Below are positions 22,830 to 30,199 of a stretch of 30,426 nt of DNA, one piece after another. The notes under the pieces are model-generated. The model made no database searches. It saw only the letters and a program-made list of their open reading frames with translations, and was not told the DNA's origin. The position numbers and the translations under genes were made by a program. Position 1 is the first letter of the stretch. The number at the start of each line of letters is the position of its first letter. The stretch is from Paracoccaceae bacterium (GTDB lineage Bacteria > Pseudomonadota > Alphaproteobacteria > Rhodobacterales > Rhodobacteraceae): the NCBI GenBank assembly GCA_013214715.1, contig JABSSB010000011.1, positions 1-30,426 of the forward strand, in the 5' to 3' direction.

Positions 22830-24311
22830 TCAGCCCCCGCTGCTCTGGCCGGCGCGGGCCTGAAGCCGTTCGACCAGCTGCGCAGGCACCTGTGCCTGGC
22901 TCAGCGTGTTGAGGATCCGGTCTTTGACATCCTTGGGCATCCGCTGATTGCCTTCGACCATCGCGACCAGCTTGGCCCGCTGATCCTCGCTCAGCTCCAG
23001 CATGGCAGGCTCTTCAAAAGTGGCCTGCTGGCCGTCGTCAGACGGCGCGCGCAACGGGCGAACCTTGATACCCGCCCCAAGAAGCGGTGTGCGCCCGGTC
23101 ACGATCTCGCGGCCATCAAGCCCTTGGCCCCGCACCAGAACATCATCACCCTGTCGCCGCAAAATCTGCACCTCAAGGCTTTCCAGCCGCTCCTCTGAGC
23201 CCAAAGCCAGTACGGTCGAGAACGCATCCACCGAAGAGGCTGGCAACCGGATCACACGATCCATCACCGGCTCGGTCACCTGAACCGTGACGAAATCGCC
23301 CGGCTTGAACCCCGGCGCGCGATCCAGGCGCGCAAAGACAAGACGCCCGGATTGGGTTTCGCCCGCCGCAGCGCTGTCGCGGGTGATGCGGCCCTTGGCC
23401 ACCAGTTCGGCCCCGGCGGCGTCGATGATGACGGTGACTTCGGCCTGCAAGAGCCGCCCGTCACGATCAAGCAGCCGGGCATATTGCGCCGTGGACAGCA
23501 AGAACGCCACGTCCAGCGCCTGCGGATCGACCAGCTCAGCCAGCTTTTCATTGGCGGCCAGCAGGCGGCCTTCCACCAGCGTCACACCTGACAGCGTGCC
23601 GTCAAAAGGTGCGGTGATCGTGGTCTCGGACCGGTCGCGTTCGGCCTGCACAAGGGCAATGCGCGCCCGTGCCAGCCGCGTTGCGGCATTGTCTACCCGC
23701 GCCTCAGCCGCAGCGACGGCCTGTCGCCGCCCCACCAGAACCTGTTCTGCAGAAGCATCAGAGAGCTGCGCTGCCTCAACCGCGGCGGCTGTGCCAGCGC
23801 CGCGGTCAAGAAGGTTCTGTGCTCGTTCCAACGCCGCACTGCGCAGATCGGCCTGCCGTTCGGCGGCGCGGGCTTCATCGCGGGCCAGAACCAAAGCCCG
23901 CGCAGCGTCGCGTTCTTCGGCCTCGGCATCGCTCAGATCCGTCGCCGCGCGGTCCAGCGCCGCCTGGGCATCGGCGGGATCAATCTCCAGCAGGACCTGC
24001 CCGGTTATGACCTCGCCGCCTTCAACAAAATCCTCAGACAGCCCAACAATGCGCCCCGCCGCCGTAGCGCGCAGCTCCAAAGTGCGGTGACTTTCGATCT
24101 GGCCAAAGGCCTCCAGCACCGGCGCGATGGATTGCGCCTGCGCGGTGATCACATTCACGGCAAAGACCCGCTCGCGCGGCGGAGGAGACTGGCTCTCTTC
24201 CGCCATGCGCGCCTGTATCGCACCCATCACGCTCGACACGGCATAGGCCATCAGGCCCATCGTCGTGCCAAGCAGCAGAAAACCCAGCAGGGTCTGGCGA
24301 AGAAATCTCAT
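22830..24311 (-). CDS. RND efflux periplasmic adaptor (membrane fusion protein)
   Basis: 493 aa from ATG 24311 (GGAG six bases upstream; the GTG one codon earlier has it only three bases away). A single N-terminal span or uncleaved anchor at about 7-29, then lipoyl halves around 60-110 (ELRATAAGRIVGLSEDFVEG) and 225-262 (TITAPFDGTLSGV), enclosing a long Ala/Arg/Glu-rich coiled coil (about 112-222), then the beta-barrel and membrane-proximal domains. An unusual acidic-basic helical tail of about 55 residues (from LELSEDQRAKLVAMVEGNQ to the end) follows the normal end of the family. Links the pump to an outer-membrane channel. First gene of the pump operon, with a palindrome upstream. Confidence 0.92.
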   Translation of the reverse strand: MRFLRQTLLGFLLLGTTMGLMAYAVSSVMGAIQARMAEESQSPPPRERVFAVNVITAQAQSIAPVLEAFGQIESHRTLELRATAAGRIVGLSEDFVEGGEVITGQVLLEIDPADAQAALDRAATDLSDAEAEERDAARALVLARDEARAAERQADLRSAALERAQNLLDRGAGTAAAVEAAQLSDASAEQVLVGRRQAVAAAEARVDNAATRLARARIALVQAERDRSETTITAPFDGTLSGVTLVEGRLLAANEKLAELVDPQALDVAFLLSTAQYARLLDRDGRLLQAEVTVIIDAAGAELVAKGRITRDSAAAGETQSGRLVFARLDRAPGFKPGDFVTVQVTEPVMDRVIRLPASSVDAFSTVLALGSEERLESLEVQILRRQGDDVLVRGQGLDGREIVTGRTPLLGAGIKVRPLRAPSDDGQQATFEEPAMLELSEDQRAKLVAMVEGNQRMPKDVKDRILNTLSQAQVPAQLVERLQARAGQSSGG

Positions 24312-24357
24312 CACATGCTCCTTTGGAGCCGCGCTTGACGGCTGTGCCTAGAACTAG

Positions 24358-24385
24358 AGGTCGCCCGCCAAATGCCAAGCGACCT
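24358..24385. promoter_or_regulatory. Possible operator upstream of the efflux operon
   Basis: AGGTCGC (24358-24364) and GCGACCT (24379-24385), a perfect 7-bp inverted repeat with a 14-base centre, 47 bases ahead of the adaptor start. A TTGGCA (minus strand, 24377-24372) lies inside and could be a -35, though no good -10 follows. Typical size for a repressor site; no regulator gene is adjacent. Confidence 0.35.
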
Positions 24386-24407
24386 GTGCGTTTCACGCAA
24401 GGCGCGG

Positions 24408-24950
24408 CTATTTCCGTCGCAGATGTTCGTCCAATCTGGGCATAATCTCTACAAAATTGCAGGGCCGGTGCCGGTAATCGAGCTGTTTGGCCAAAATCTC
24501 ATCCCACGCATCCTTGCACGCGCCCGGAGAGCCGGGCAGCGCAAAAAGATATGTGCCCCCGGCCACACCGCCCGTGGCGCGCGATTGTATCGCAGATGTG
24601 CCGATCTTCTGCATCGACACAATCGTGAACACAGTGCCGAAAGCATCGATTTCCTTTTCATAGACATCCCGGTGGGCTTCCACCGTGACATCGCGCCCAG
24701 TCAGGCCGGTGCCGCCTGTGGAAATCACCACATCCACCTCCCGGTCGGCGATCCAGTCCCGCAGCTGCGCCGCGATCGCTGCCCGGTCATCCTGAATGAT
24801 CTTGCGATCCGCGAGCACGTGGCCCGCCCCGTCCAGCCGCGCGACCAAAGTGTCGCCCGAGCGGTCATCATCAAAGCTGCGCGTATCCGATACGGTCAGC
24901 ACAGCAATGCGCACGGGCATGAAATCCAGATTTTCGTCAATACGGGACAT
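24408..24950 (-). CDS. moaB: Molybdopterin adenylyltransferase-type protein MoaB
   Basis: 180 aa of the MoaB/MogA fold, which binds molybdopterin and in many bacteria adenylates it before molybdenum insertion. Blocks seen are IAVLTVSDTR (15-24), VVISTGGTGLTGRDVT (74-89), SMQKIGTSAIQSRATGG (112-128) and FALPGSPGACKDAWD (136-150). Length is normal. In E. coli MoaB itself is inactive and MogA does the work; in bacteria with one such protein it is usually MoaB. It starts 3 bases beyond the stop of the LysE-type gene, so it is third in the set UDG-lysE-moaB, a mix without obvious common pathway. Confidence 0.94.
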   Translation of the reverse strand: MSRIDENLDFMPVRIAVLTVSDTRSFDDDRSGDTLVARLDGAGHVLADRKIIQDDRAAIAAQLRDWIADREVDVVISTGGTGLTGRDVTVEAHRDVYEKEIDAFGTVFTIVSMQKIGTSAIQSRATGGVAGGTYLFALPGSPGACKDAWDEILAKQLDYRHRPCNFVEIMPRLDEHLRRK

Positions 24951-24953
24951 GGG

Positions 24954-25571
24954 TCAGGTTTTCTCCAAAAGCGCCAGCCGCAAGGCCAGCGCGCCAAATA
25001 TCGTGCCAGATAGCCGCATCAGCCAACGGCGCGGGGCGGGATCGGTGGCCAAACGATGCCCGGCGCCCGATGCCGCGGCACCAACAGCGGCGTTGATCAC
25101 AAAGCCGCCCAGCGCAAGGATCACGCCAAAGACCAGAAATTGTGGCAGCACCGCGCGGTCCGGGTCCACGAATTGCGGCACAAAGGCCAGCACGAACAGG
25201 ATCACCTTGGGATTGCTGAGATTGACCATAAACCCGTCACGAAAGGCCAGTTTCGTGCTGCGCGGGGCGGCGTCTGCGCCCTGCTCTGTGTCTCGAAACG
25301 CCTGCACCGCCAGATAGAGCAGATAGGCCACGCCCACCCATCGGATCACGTCAAAGGCCCAAGGCGCGCGCGCCATTACCGCGCCCAGACCCAGACCTGC
25401 GACGGTCACATGCACCATCGCCCCAGCGGAAATCCCCGCGCTGGCAGCCGCAGCCCCGCGCGGTCCACTGCGCAGCCCCTGGCCAAGGCAGAACATCATA
25501 TCCGCCCCCGGCGTCAAGTTCAGCGCCAGCGCGGCGGGCAGAAAAGCCAGCAGAACAATCAGATCAGGCAT
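24954..25571 (-). CDS. LysE-family amino acid exporter
   Basis: 205 aa with five to six membrane spans. The family opening LNLTPGADMMFCLGQGLRSG (17-36) with the Pro-Gly bend, GVAYLLYLAVQAFRD (79-93), and FRDGFMVNLSNPKVILFVLAF (109-129, here split by family use) mark it as LysE/RhtB type. These export amino acids or derivatives such as lysine, threonine or homoserine lactone; the substrate is not predictable. It overlaps the upstream UDG gene by 8 bases and is followed by moaB after 3 bases. Confidence 0.92.
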   Translation of the reverse strand: MPDLIVLLAFLPAALALNLTPGADMMFCLGQGLRSGPRGAAAASAGISAGAMVHVTVAGLGLGAVMARAPWAFDVIRWVGVAYLLYLAVQAFRDTEQGADAAPRSTKLAFRDGFMVNLSNPKVILFVLAFVPQFVDPDRAVLPQFLVFGVILALGGFVINAAVGAAASGAGHRLATDPAPRRWLMRLSGTIFGALALRLALLEKT

Positions 25572-26316
25572 CCAGTCGGGCCCTTATTTCAAGCAGATCG
25601 GACCAGGCCTCGCGCTTGGCCTCGGGCGTGCGCAGCAGATAGGCGGGGTGGGTCATCGGCATCACCGGCAGCTCAGCCGCCTCAGCCCAGGTGCCGCGCA
25701 GTTTCAGGATGCCACGACGTTCCAGCAGCGCATCGCAAGAGATATTACCCATCGCGATCAGAATCTCAGGCTCCGCCAACGCGATATGGCGCATCACGAA
25801 CGGACGCATCATCGCGATCTCGGGCGGTTTGGGGTCGCGATTGCTGGGCGGGCGCCAAGGCAAGACATTGGTGATATAGACGTTTTCGGCGCGGTTCAGG
25901 CCAATCGCGGCCAGCATCTTGTCCAAAAGCTGCCCCGCCGCACCCACGAAAGGGCGTCCTTCGCGGTCTTCGTCGCGGCCTGGTGCCTCTCCGATCACCA
26001 TGACCCGTGCGCCCGCCTGGCCATCACTAAACACACAATTGCGCGCGCCTTTTTTCAACTCGCAATGCGGGAAGGCGGCCAGAGCGTCTCGCAGGGCGGG
26101 CAGGCTTGTCGCGGCGGCGGCGGCTTTGCGGGCCTCGGCCACCGCATCGGTTTCCGGCGCGACAACACGCGCGGGCGCAGACGGCGCGGGCTTGGGCGTT
26201 TGCGCGGACAAGGCATAGCGGTCCACCGGCACATCGCCGATAGCCTCTGTCGCGCCCAGTTCAACCTGCCATTCCAGCATGTCACGCGCGGCGTACCAGT
26301 CCAGATCATCGCTCAT
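25564..26316 (-). CDS. Uracil-DNA glycosylase family protein (type-4-like)
   Basis: 250 aa from ATG 26316; the frame is open 47 codons upstream but that part overlaps the pyrB promoter and is not conserved-looking. The N-terminal 60 residues are Ala/Pro-rich linker. The glycosylase core has motif GEAPGRDEDREGRPFVG (109-125), ITNVLPWRPPSNRDP (148-162) and the leucine-loop motif THPAYLLR (222-229). The enzyme would remove uracil from DNA. Type 4 enzymes carry a 4Fe-4S cluster bound by four Cys; this protein has only three Cys in total (85, 94, 194) and Trp154 where the third ligand is usual. First gene of the set with lysE and moaB, divergent from pyrB. Confidence 0.87.
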   Translation of the reverse strand: MSDDLDWYAARDMLEWQVELGATEAIGDVPVDRYALSAQTPKPAPSAPARVVAPETDAVAEARKAAAAATSLPALRDALAAFPHCELKKGARNCVFSDGQAGARVMVIGEAPGRDEDREGRPFVGAAGQLLDKMLAAIGLNRAENVYITNVLPWRPPSNRDPKPPEIAMMRPFVMRHIALAEPEILIAMGNISCDALLERRGILKLRGTWAEAAELPVMPMTHPAYLLRTPEAKREAWSDLLEIRARLDA

Positions 26317-26374
26317 GCCCGGCAATCTAGCCCGCCCAATCAGCGGCGAAAAGCCCATCTTGTCCCACCGCCGG

Positions 26375-26403
26375 TTGCCCGCGCCCGAACAAGCCCCTAT
26401 AGA
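26375..26403 (+). promoter_or_regulatory. Likely promoter of the pyrB cluster
   Basis: TTGCCC (26375-26380) and TATAGA (26398-26403) separated by 17 bases, 33 bases upstream of the pyrB start. No attenuator hairpin lies between it and the gene, so UTP-linked attenuation is not evident. Confidence 0.5.
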
Positions 26404-26436
26404 CCTGTTGGAACGGATCAGACGAGGGTGCCGCCC

Positions 26437-27378
26437 ATGACCTTTGCGCATCGCCATCTGCTTGGGATCGAGCCGCTAAGCCCGTCCGACATCACCGCCA
26501 TTCTGGATCTGGCCGACAAATATGTCGCCCTGTCGCGTCAGCGGGACAAGCATGTCGATGTGCTGGCCGGTCTGACGCAGATCAACATGTTTTTCGAAAA
26601 CTCGACGCGCACACAGGCGAGCTTTGAACTGGCTGGCAAACGTCTGGGCGCAGATGTGATGAACATGGCGATGCAGGCCAGTTCGATCAAAAAGGGCGAA
26701 ACGCTGATCGACACGGCGCTGACGCTGAACGCGATGCATCCCGATCTGCTGGTCGTGCGCCACCCACAATCGGGCGCGGTCGATCTTTTGGCGCAAAAGG
26801 TCAACTGCGCCGTGCTAAACGCCGGCGACGGGCGGCACGAGCATCCAACGCAGGCCCTGCTTGATGCGCTGACGATCCGCCGGGCCAAGGGGCGGCTGCA
26901 TCGCCTGTCGGTCGCGATCTGCGGCGATATTGCCCATAGCCGCGTCGCGCGGTCCAACATCCTTCTACTTGGCAAGATGGAAAACCGCGTGCGTCTGATC
27001 GGCCCGCCAACCCTGATGCCGTCGGGTATTTCCGAGTTCGGGGTCGAGGTCTTTGAAGACATGGAGGAAGGCCTGCGCGACGTCGATGTGGTGATGATGC
27101 TGCGCCTTCAGAAAGAGCGGATGGATGGCGGCTTCATCCCGTCAGAACGCGAATATTTCCACCGCTATGGGCTTGATGCCGACAAACTGTCTCATGCCAA
27201 AGCGGATGCCATCGTGATGCATCCCGGCCCGATGAATCGCGGGGTCGAGATCGACGGCACCATCGCCGATGACATCAACCGATCCGTCATTCAGGAGCAG
27301 GTGGAAATGGGCGTGGCCGTGCGTATGGCCGCGATGGAACTGCTCGCTCGCAACCTGCCGGGGGAGGCCGCGGCGTGA
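26437..27378 (+). CDS. pyrB: Aspartate carbamoyltransferase catalytic chain
   Basis: 313 aa from ATG 26437 (GAGG upstream); the open frame extends far upstream antisense to the UDG gene and is ignored. Joins carbamoyl phosphate to aspartate, the committed step of pyrimidine synthesis. Carbamoyl-phosphate loop FFENSTRTQASFEL (52-65), the Lys85/86 loop SSIKKGETL, VRHPQSGAV (107-115), HEHPTQALLD (134-143) and HPGPMNRGVE near the C-terminus are all intact. No pyrI is present; the class that pairs with an inactive dihydroorotase fits, since the downstream pyrC lacks metal ligands. It overlaps the next gene by 4 bases (GTGA). Confidence 0.96.
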   Translation: MTFAHRHLLGIEPLSPSDITAILDLADKYVALSRQRDKHVDVLAGLTQINMFFENSTRTQASFELAGKRLGADVMNMAMQASSIKKGETLIDTALTLNAMHPDLLVVRHPQSGAVDLLAQKVNCAVLNAGDGRHEHPTQALLDALTIRRAKGRLHRLSVAICGDIAHSRVARSNILLLGKMENRVRLIGPPTLMPSGISEFGVEVFEDMEEGLRDVDVVMMLRLQKERMDGGFIPSEREYFHRYGLDADKLSHAKADAIVMHPGPMNRGVEIDGTIADDINRSVIQEQVEMGVAVRMAAMELLARNLPGEAAA

Positions 27379-27908
27379 CGATGTCACTCGACATCCCCCA
27401 AGGCGAAAGCGGGCGCTTGCGTCTGTTCCATCTGGAGATGGGGGCCGAGGAACTGCGCTTTCTCTCTGAAGAGGGCGCAATCCGCGATGTGCTGGGGGTT
27501 GGCGATCTGGATGAAAGCCGGGTGCAGGTCATCAAGATCAAGGAGCTGGACGATCTGGGCCTGATCGGCTTCCTCCGCGAAGGCTGCGACATCTCCGAAG
27601 ATCAACTGGGTCATCACGAAGCTGAGCTTGAGGCGCTGACAGGGGCGGTGATGCTTGTGCCATCCAGCGCGTTTTCAGACGCGGTGCAGATACAGCCCGA
27701 CCCCCGCCTGCGCCCGGTTCTGACAGTGCGGGAGAAAGGCCCCGACTGGAGCAGCCCCGGCCCGATCAAGGCCAAAAGCGCCGAACCCTATTCGGCAGGC
27801 AAACTGCCTCCACGAGAAGCCCGCAAACGCGCCATCACGCTGGGCGCATCGTTCTTTGTGGTCGTCATGACGCTGATTGTCGCCCTGATCTGGTGGCTCG
27901 TGACATGA
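27375..27908 (+). CDS. Uncharacterised tail-anchored protein between pyrB and pyrC
   Basis: 177 aa from GTG 27375, chosen because GGAGG is seven bases away (13 bases for the ATG at 27381). Residues 1-130 form a soluble, acidic domain (SGRLRLFHLEMGAEELRFLS near the start, IKELDDLGLIGFLREGCDIS in the middle). A basic stretch REARKRAI then leads into one C-terminal membrane span at about 153-176 ending one residue before the stop, so the protein is probably tail-anchored with the domain in the cytoplasm. I recognise no family. The 4-base overlaps with pyrB and with the next gene mean tight co-expression, and suggest a link to pyrimidine synthesis or to the membrane (inference). Confidence 0.8.
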   Translation: MTMSLDIPQGESGRLRLFHLEMGAEELRFLSEEGAIRDVLGVGDLDESRVQVIKIKELDDLGLIGFLREGCDISEDQLGHHEAELEALTGAVMLVPSSAFSDAVQIQPDPRLRPVLTVREKGPDWSSPGPIKAKSAEPYSAGKLPPREARKRAITLGASFFVVVMTLIVALIWWLVT

Positions 27909-28291
27909 GGTCCAGCACACGCTTCCCGGCTGATCGCGCCACCTATTTCCGGGCTCATATGCGCATGGCCGCGGTGTTCATGGGCGGCGCGATGGGGATT
28001 CTGTGGCTGTTGGAAGATCCCAATATCTGGGTCGGAGGGCTGGCCGCCCTTGGCGCGATTGCGATCCGGGGCTGGTATCTGCATTCCGAAGAAATGGCGC
28101 TGTGCTGGCGGCTGGAGGACGGCGTGCTGATCGGGCCTGCGACGATCAAGGTGCCTCTGCCCGACGTCGAACAACTGCGCGCCCTGGGCAGTTTCGTGCA
28201 GATCGTCACCAAATCAGGCGACAAGCATCTGATCAAATATCAGGCCGACCCTGCCGCCACCATCGCCGCGATTGAAAGAGCCATGCCATGA
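27905..28291 (+). CDS. Uncharacterised two-span membrane protein with PH-like tail
   Basis: 128 aa from ATG 27905 inside ATGA with the previous stop; a GTG four codons upstream is less likely. Two adjoining membrane spans at about 18-38 and 41-58, then a cytoplasmic part of 70 residues made of short strands and a final helix (ALCWRLEDGVLIGPATIKVP, FVQIVTKSGDKHLIKYQ, AATIAAIERAMP), the pattern of a bacterial PH-like domain. No known function. It sits between the tail-anchored protein and pyrC with 4-base overlaps on both sides. Confidence 0.78.
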   Translation: MRSSTRFPADRATYFRAHMRMAAVFMGGAMGILWLLEDPNIWVGGLAALGAIAIRGWYLHSEEMALCWRLEDGVLIGPATIKVPLPDVEQLRALGSFVQIVTKSGDKHLIKYQADPAATIAAIERAMP

Positions 28292-29571
28292 ACGACACGC
28301 TGTTCACCAATGCCCGCCTGATCGACCCCGAGGCCGGGCGCGATACAACTGGCTGGCTGCTGACCCGCGACGGGCGTATCGCCGATCACGGGCATGATGC
28401 GCCGCCCAGCGTTGAGGGGGTCGAGATCGTGGACTGCGCCGGACATTGTCTGGCTCCCGGTCTGGTCGATTGGGGTGTGAAGGTTGGAGAACCGGGCGAG
28501 CGGCACAAAGAATCCTATGCCTCTGCCGGGGTGGCGGCGGCGCGGGGTGGCGTGACAACCATGGTGATCCGGCCCGACACGGATCCATCCATCGACACGC
28601 CCGAAGTGTTGGAATTTGTCACCCGCCGTGCGCAGGCCGATGCGCCGGTGAATGTAGTGCCGATGGCCGCCCTGACCAAAGGCCGCGCCGGGCGCGAAAT
28701 GACCGAAATTGGTTTTCTGATGGATGCCGGGGCCGTGGCCTTCAGCGATTGCACTGCAGTGGTGTCGGACACAAAGGTTCTGTCCCGCGCGCTAAGCTAT
28801 GCGCGCTCCTGCGGTGCGCTGGTGATCGGCCACCCGCAAGAACCGATCCTGTCCAAAGGGGCGGCGGTGACATCGGGCAAATTCGCCTCTCTGCGCGGCT
28901 TGCCTGCAGTGTCCGCGATGGCTGAACGGATGGGGCTGGACCGCGATATCGCGATGGTCGAAATGACCGGCGCGCGCTATCACGCGGATGTCGTATCGAC
29001 GGCGCGCGCCCTGCCCGCACTGCAACGCGCCAAGGCCAATGGGTTCGATGTAACAGCGGGGACGGATATCCACCATCTGACCCTGAACGAGCTGGACGTC
29101 GCCGATTACCGGACTTTTTTCAAATTCCGTCCGCCGCTGCGCGCGGAGGAAGATCGCATGGCCCTGATCGACGCCGTCCGCGATGGGTTGATCGACACGA
29201 TCGGGTCGTTCCACACGCCGCAGGACGAAGAAAGCAAACGCCTGCCCTTTGAAGAAGCGGCCTCGGGCGCTGTCGGGCTGGAAACGCTGCTACCCGCGGC
29301 TTTGCGCCTGTATCATGCTGACGTGCTGGACCTGCCAGCGCTGTTCCGGGCGATGGCGCTGAACCCAGCGAAACGGCTGGGGCTGGACTGCGGGCGGCTA
29401 ACGGCTGGCGCACCGGCAGATCTGATCCGGTTTGACCCCGACGTGCCTTTCGTACTGGATCGATTCACGCTGGCGTCGAAATCGAAGAACACGCCTTTTG
29501 ACGGTCAGCGTCTGCAGGGTCGCGTCTTGTCGAGCTATGTCGCCGGGCGCGAGATCTATCGGAGGGCGTGA
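28288..29571 (+). CDS. pyrC: Dihydroorotase-like protein, probably inactive (PyrC')
   Basis: 427 aa, amidohydrolase fold, aligned with dihydroorotase over the full length (APGLVDWGVKVGEPG at 56-70, GGVTTMVIRPDTDP at 87-100, GARYHADVVST near 228-238). The zinc ligands of an active enzyme are mostly gone: where DxHxHLR is expected there is DWGVKVG (61-67), and where TDHAPH is expected there is GSFHTPQ (306-312). Such proteins, called PyrC' in Pseudomonas, do not cyclise carbamoyl-aspartate but hold aspartate carbamoyltransferase in a complex. An active dihydroorotase should be encoded elsewhere. Coupled to both neighbours; its partner PyrB is at 26437. Confidence 0.9.
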   Translation: MNDTLFTNARLIDPEAGRDTTGWLLTRDGRIADHGHDAPPSVEGVEIVDCAGHCLAPGLVDWGVKVGEPGERHKESYASAGVAAARGGVTTMVIRPDTDPSIDTPEVLEFVTRRAQADAPVNVVPMAALTKGRAGREMTEIGFLMDAGAVAFSDCTAVVSDTKVLSRALSYARSCGALVIGHPQEPILSKGAAVTSGKFASLRGLPAVSAMAERMGLDRDIAMVEMTGARYHADVVSTARALPALQRAKANGFDVTAGTDIHHLTLNELDVADYRTFFKFRPPLRAEEDRMALIDAVRDGLIDTIGSFHTPQDEESKRLPFEEAASGAVGLETLLPAALRLYHADVLDLPALFRAMALNPAKRLGLDCGRLTAGAPADLIRFDPDVPFVLDRFTLASKSKNTPFDGQRLQGRVLSSYVAGREIYRRA

Positions 29572-30179
29572 TGCCAAACTTTGAAACCGCTGTCTCGGTG
29601 CTGCTGTTATGGGCCGTGATCGGCTATGCATTGGGCTCCATCCCCTTTGGCATGGTGCTGGCGCGGGTGATGGGGCTGGGCAATCTGCGCGAAATCGGTT
29701 CGGGCAATATCGGGGCCACAAATGTGTTGCGGACCGGGTCGAAAAAGGCAGCGGCGCTGACGCTGCTTCTGGATGGTGGCAAAGGCGCGGTGACGGTCTT
29801 GCTGGCCCGCAGCTTTGCCGGAGAGGACGCTGTGCAACTGGCCGCTCTGACCGCGTTTCTGGGCCATTGCTTCCCGATCTGGCTGGGGTTCAAGGGCGGC
29901 AAGGGCGTTGCGACCTTCATCGGTCTGTGGCTTGCACTGGCCTGGCCCGTGGGGCTGGCGCTGTGTGTGACATGGCTGGCGACAGCGGCGGTGACGCGCT
30001 ATTCCTCGCTGTCGGCTTTGGTGGCGGCTGTGCTATCCCCAGTCTGGGCCTTTGTGCTGGGCGCGCCGCATGCCGTCGCGCTGGCCGTGTTGCTCGCCGG
30101 TTTGATCTTGTGGCGGCATCACGAAAACATCGCCCGGTTGCGCGCCGGGACAGAAAGCCGGATCGGACAGAAATCCTGA
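29571..30179 (+). CDS. plsY: Acyl-phosphate glycerol-3-phosphate acyltransferase
   Basis: 202 aa from ATG 29571 (GGAGG five bases upstream; GTG 29568 is only two bases from it). Transfers an acyl group from acyl-phosphate to glycerol-3-phosphate, first step of phospholipid synthesis, in the inner membrane. The three active-site loops are present: YALGSIPFGMVLARV (about 20-34), EIGSGNIGATNVLRTG (41-56) and GFKGGKGVAT (107-116). Five or more spans. It follows pyrC with a one-base overlap (TGATG), so a lipid gene is the last of the pyrimidine cluster. PlsX, which makes acyl-phosphate, is not in the window. Confidence 0.95.
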   Translation: MPNFETAVSVLLLWAVIGYALGSIPFGMVLARVMGLGNLREIGSGNIGATNVLRTGSKKAAALTLLLDGGKGAVTVLLARSFAGEDAVQLAALTAFLGHCFPIWLGFKGGKGVATFIGLWLALAWPVGLALCVTWLATAAVTRYSSLSALVAAVLSPVWAFVLGAPHAVALAVLLAGLILWRHHENIARLRAGTESRIGQKS

Positions 30180-30199
30180 CCCTAGATCGGGCGGCGGCA

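Noticed and set aside
25648..26436. Upstream extension of the pyrB frame
   Set aside because: Antisense to the UDG gene; pyrB family starts at MTFAHRHLLG (26437) with its own promoter and ribosome site.
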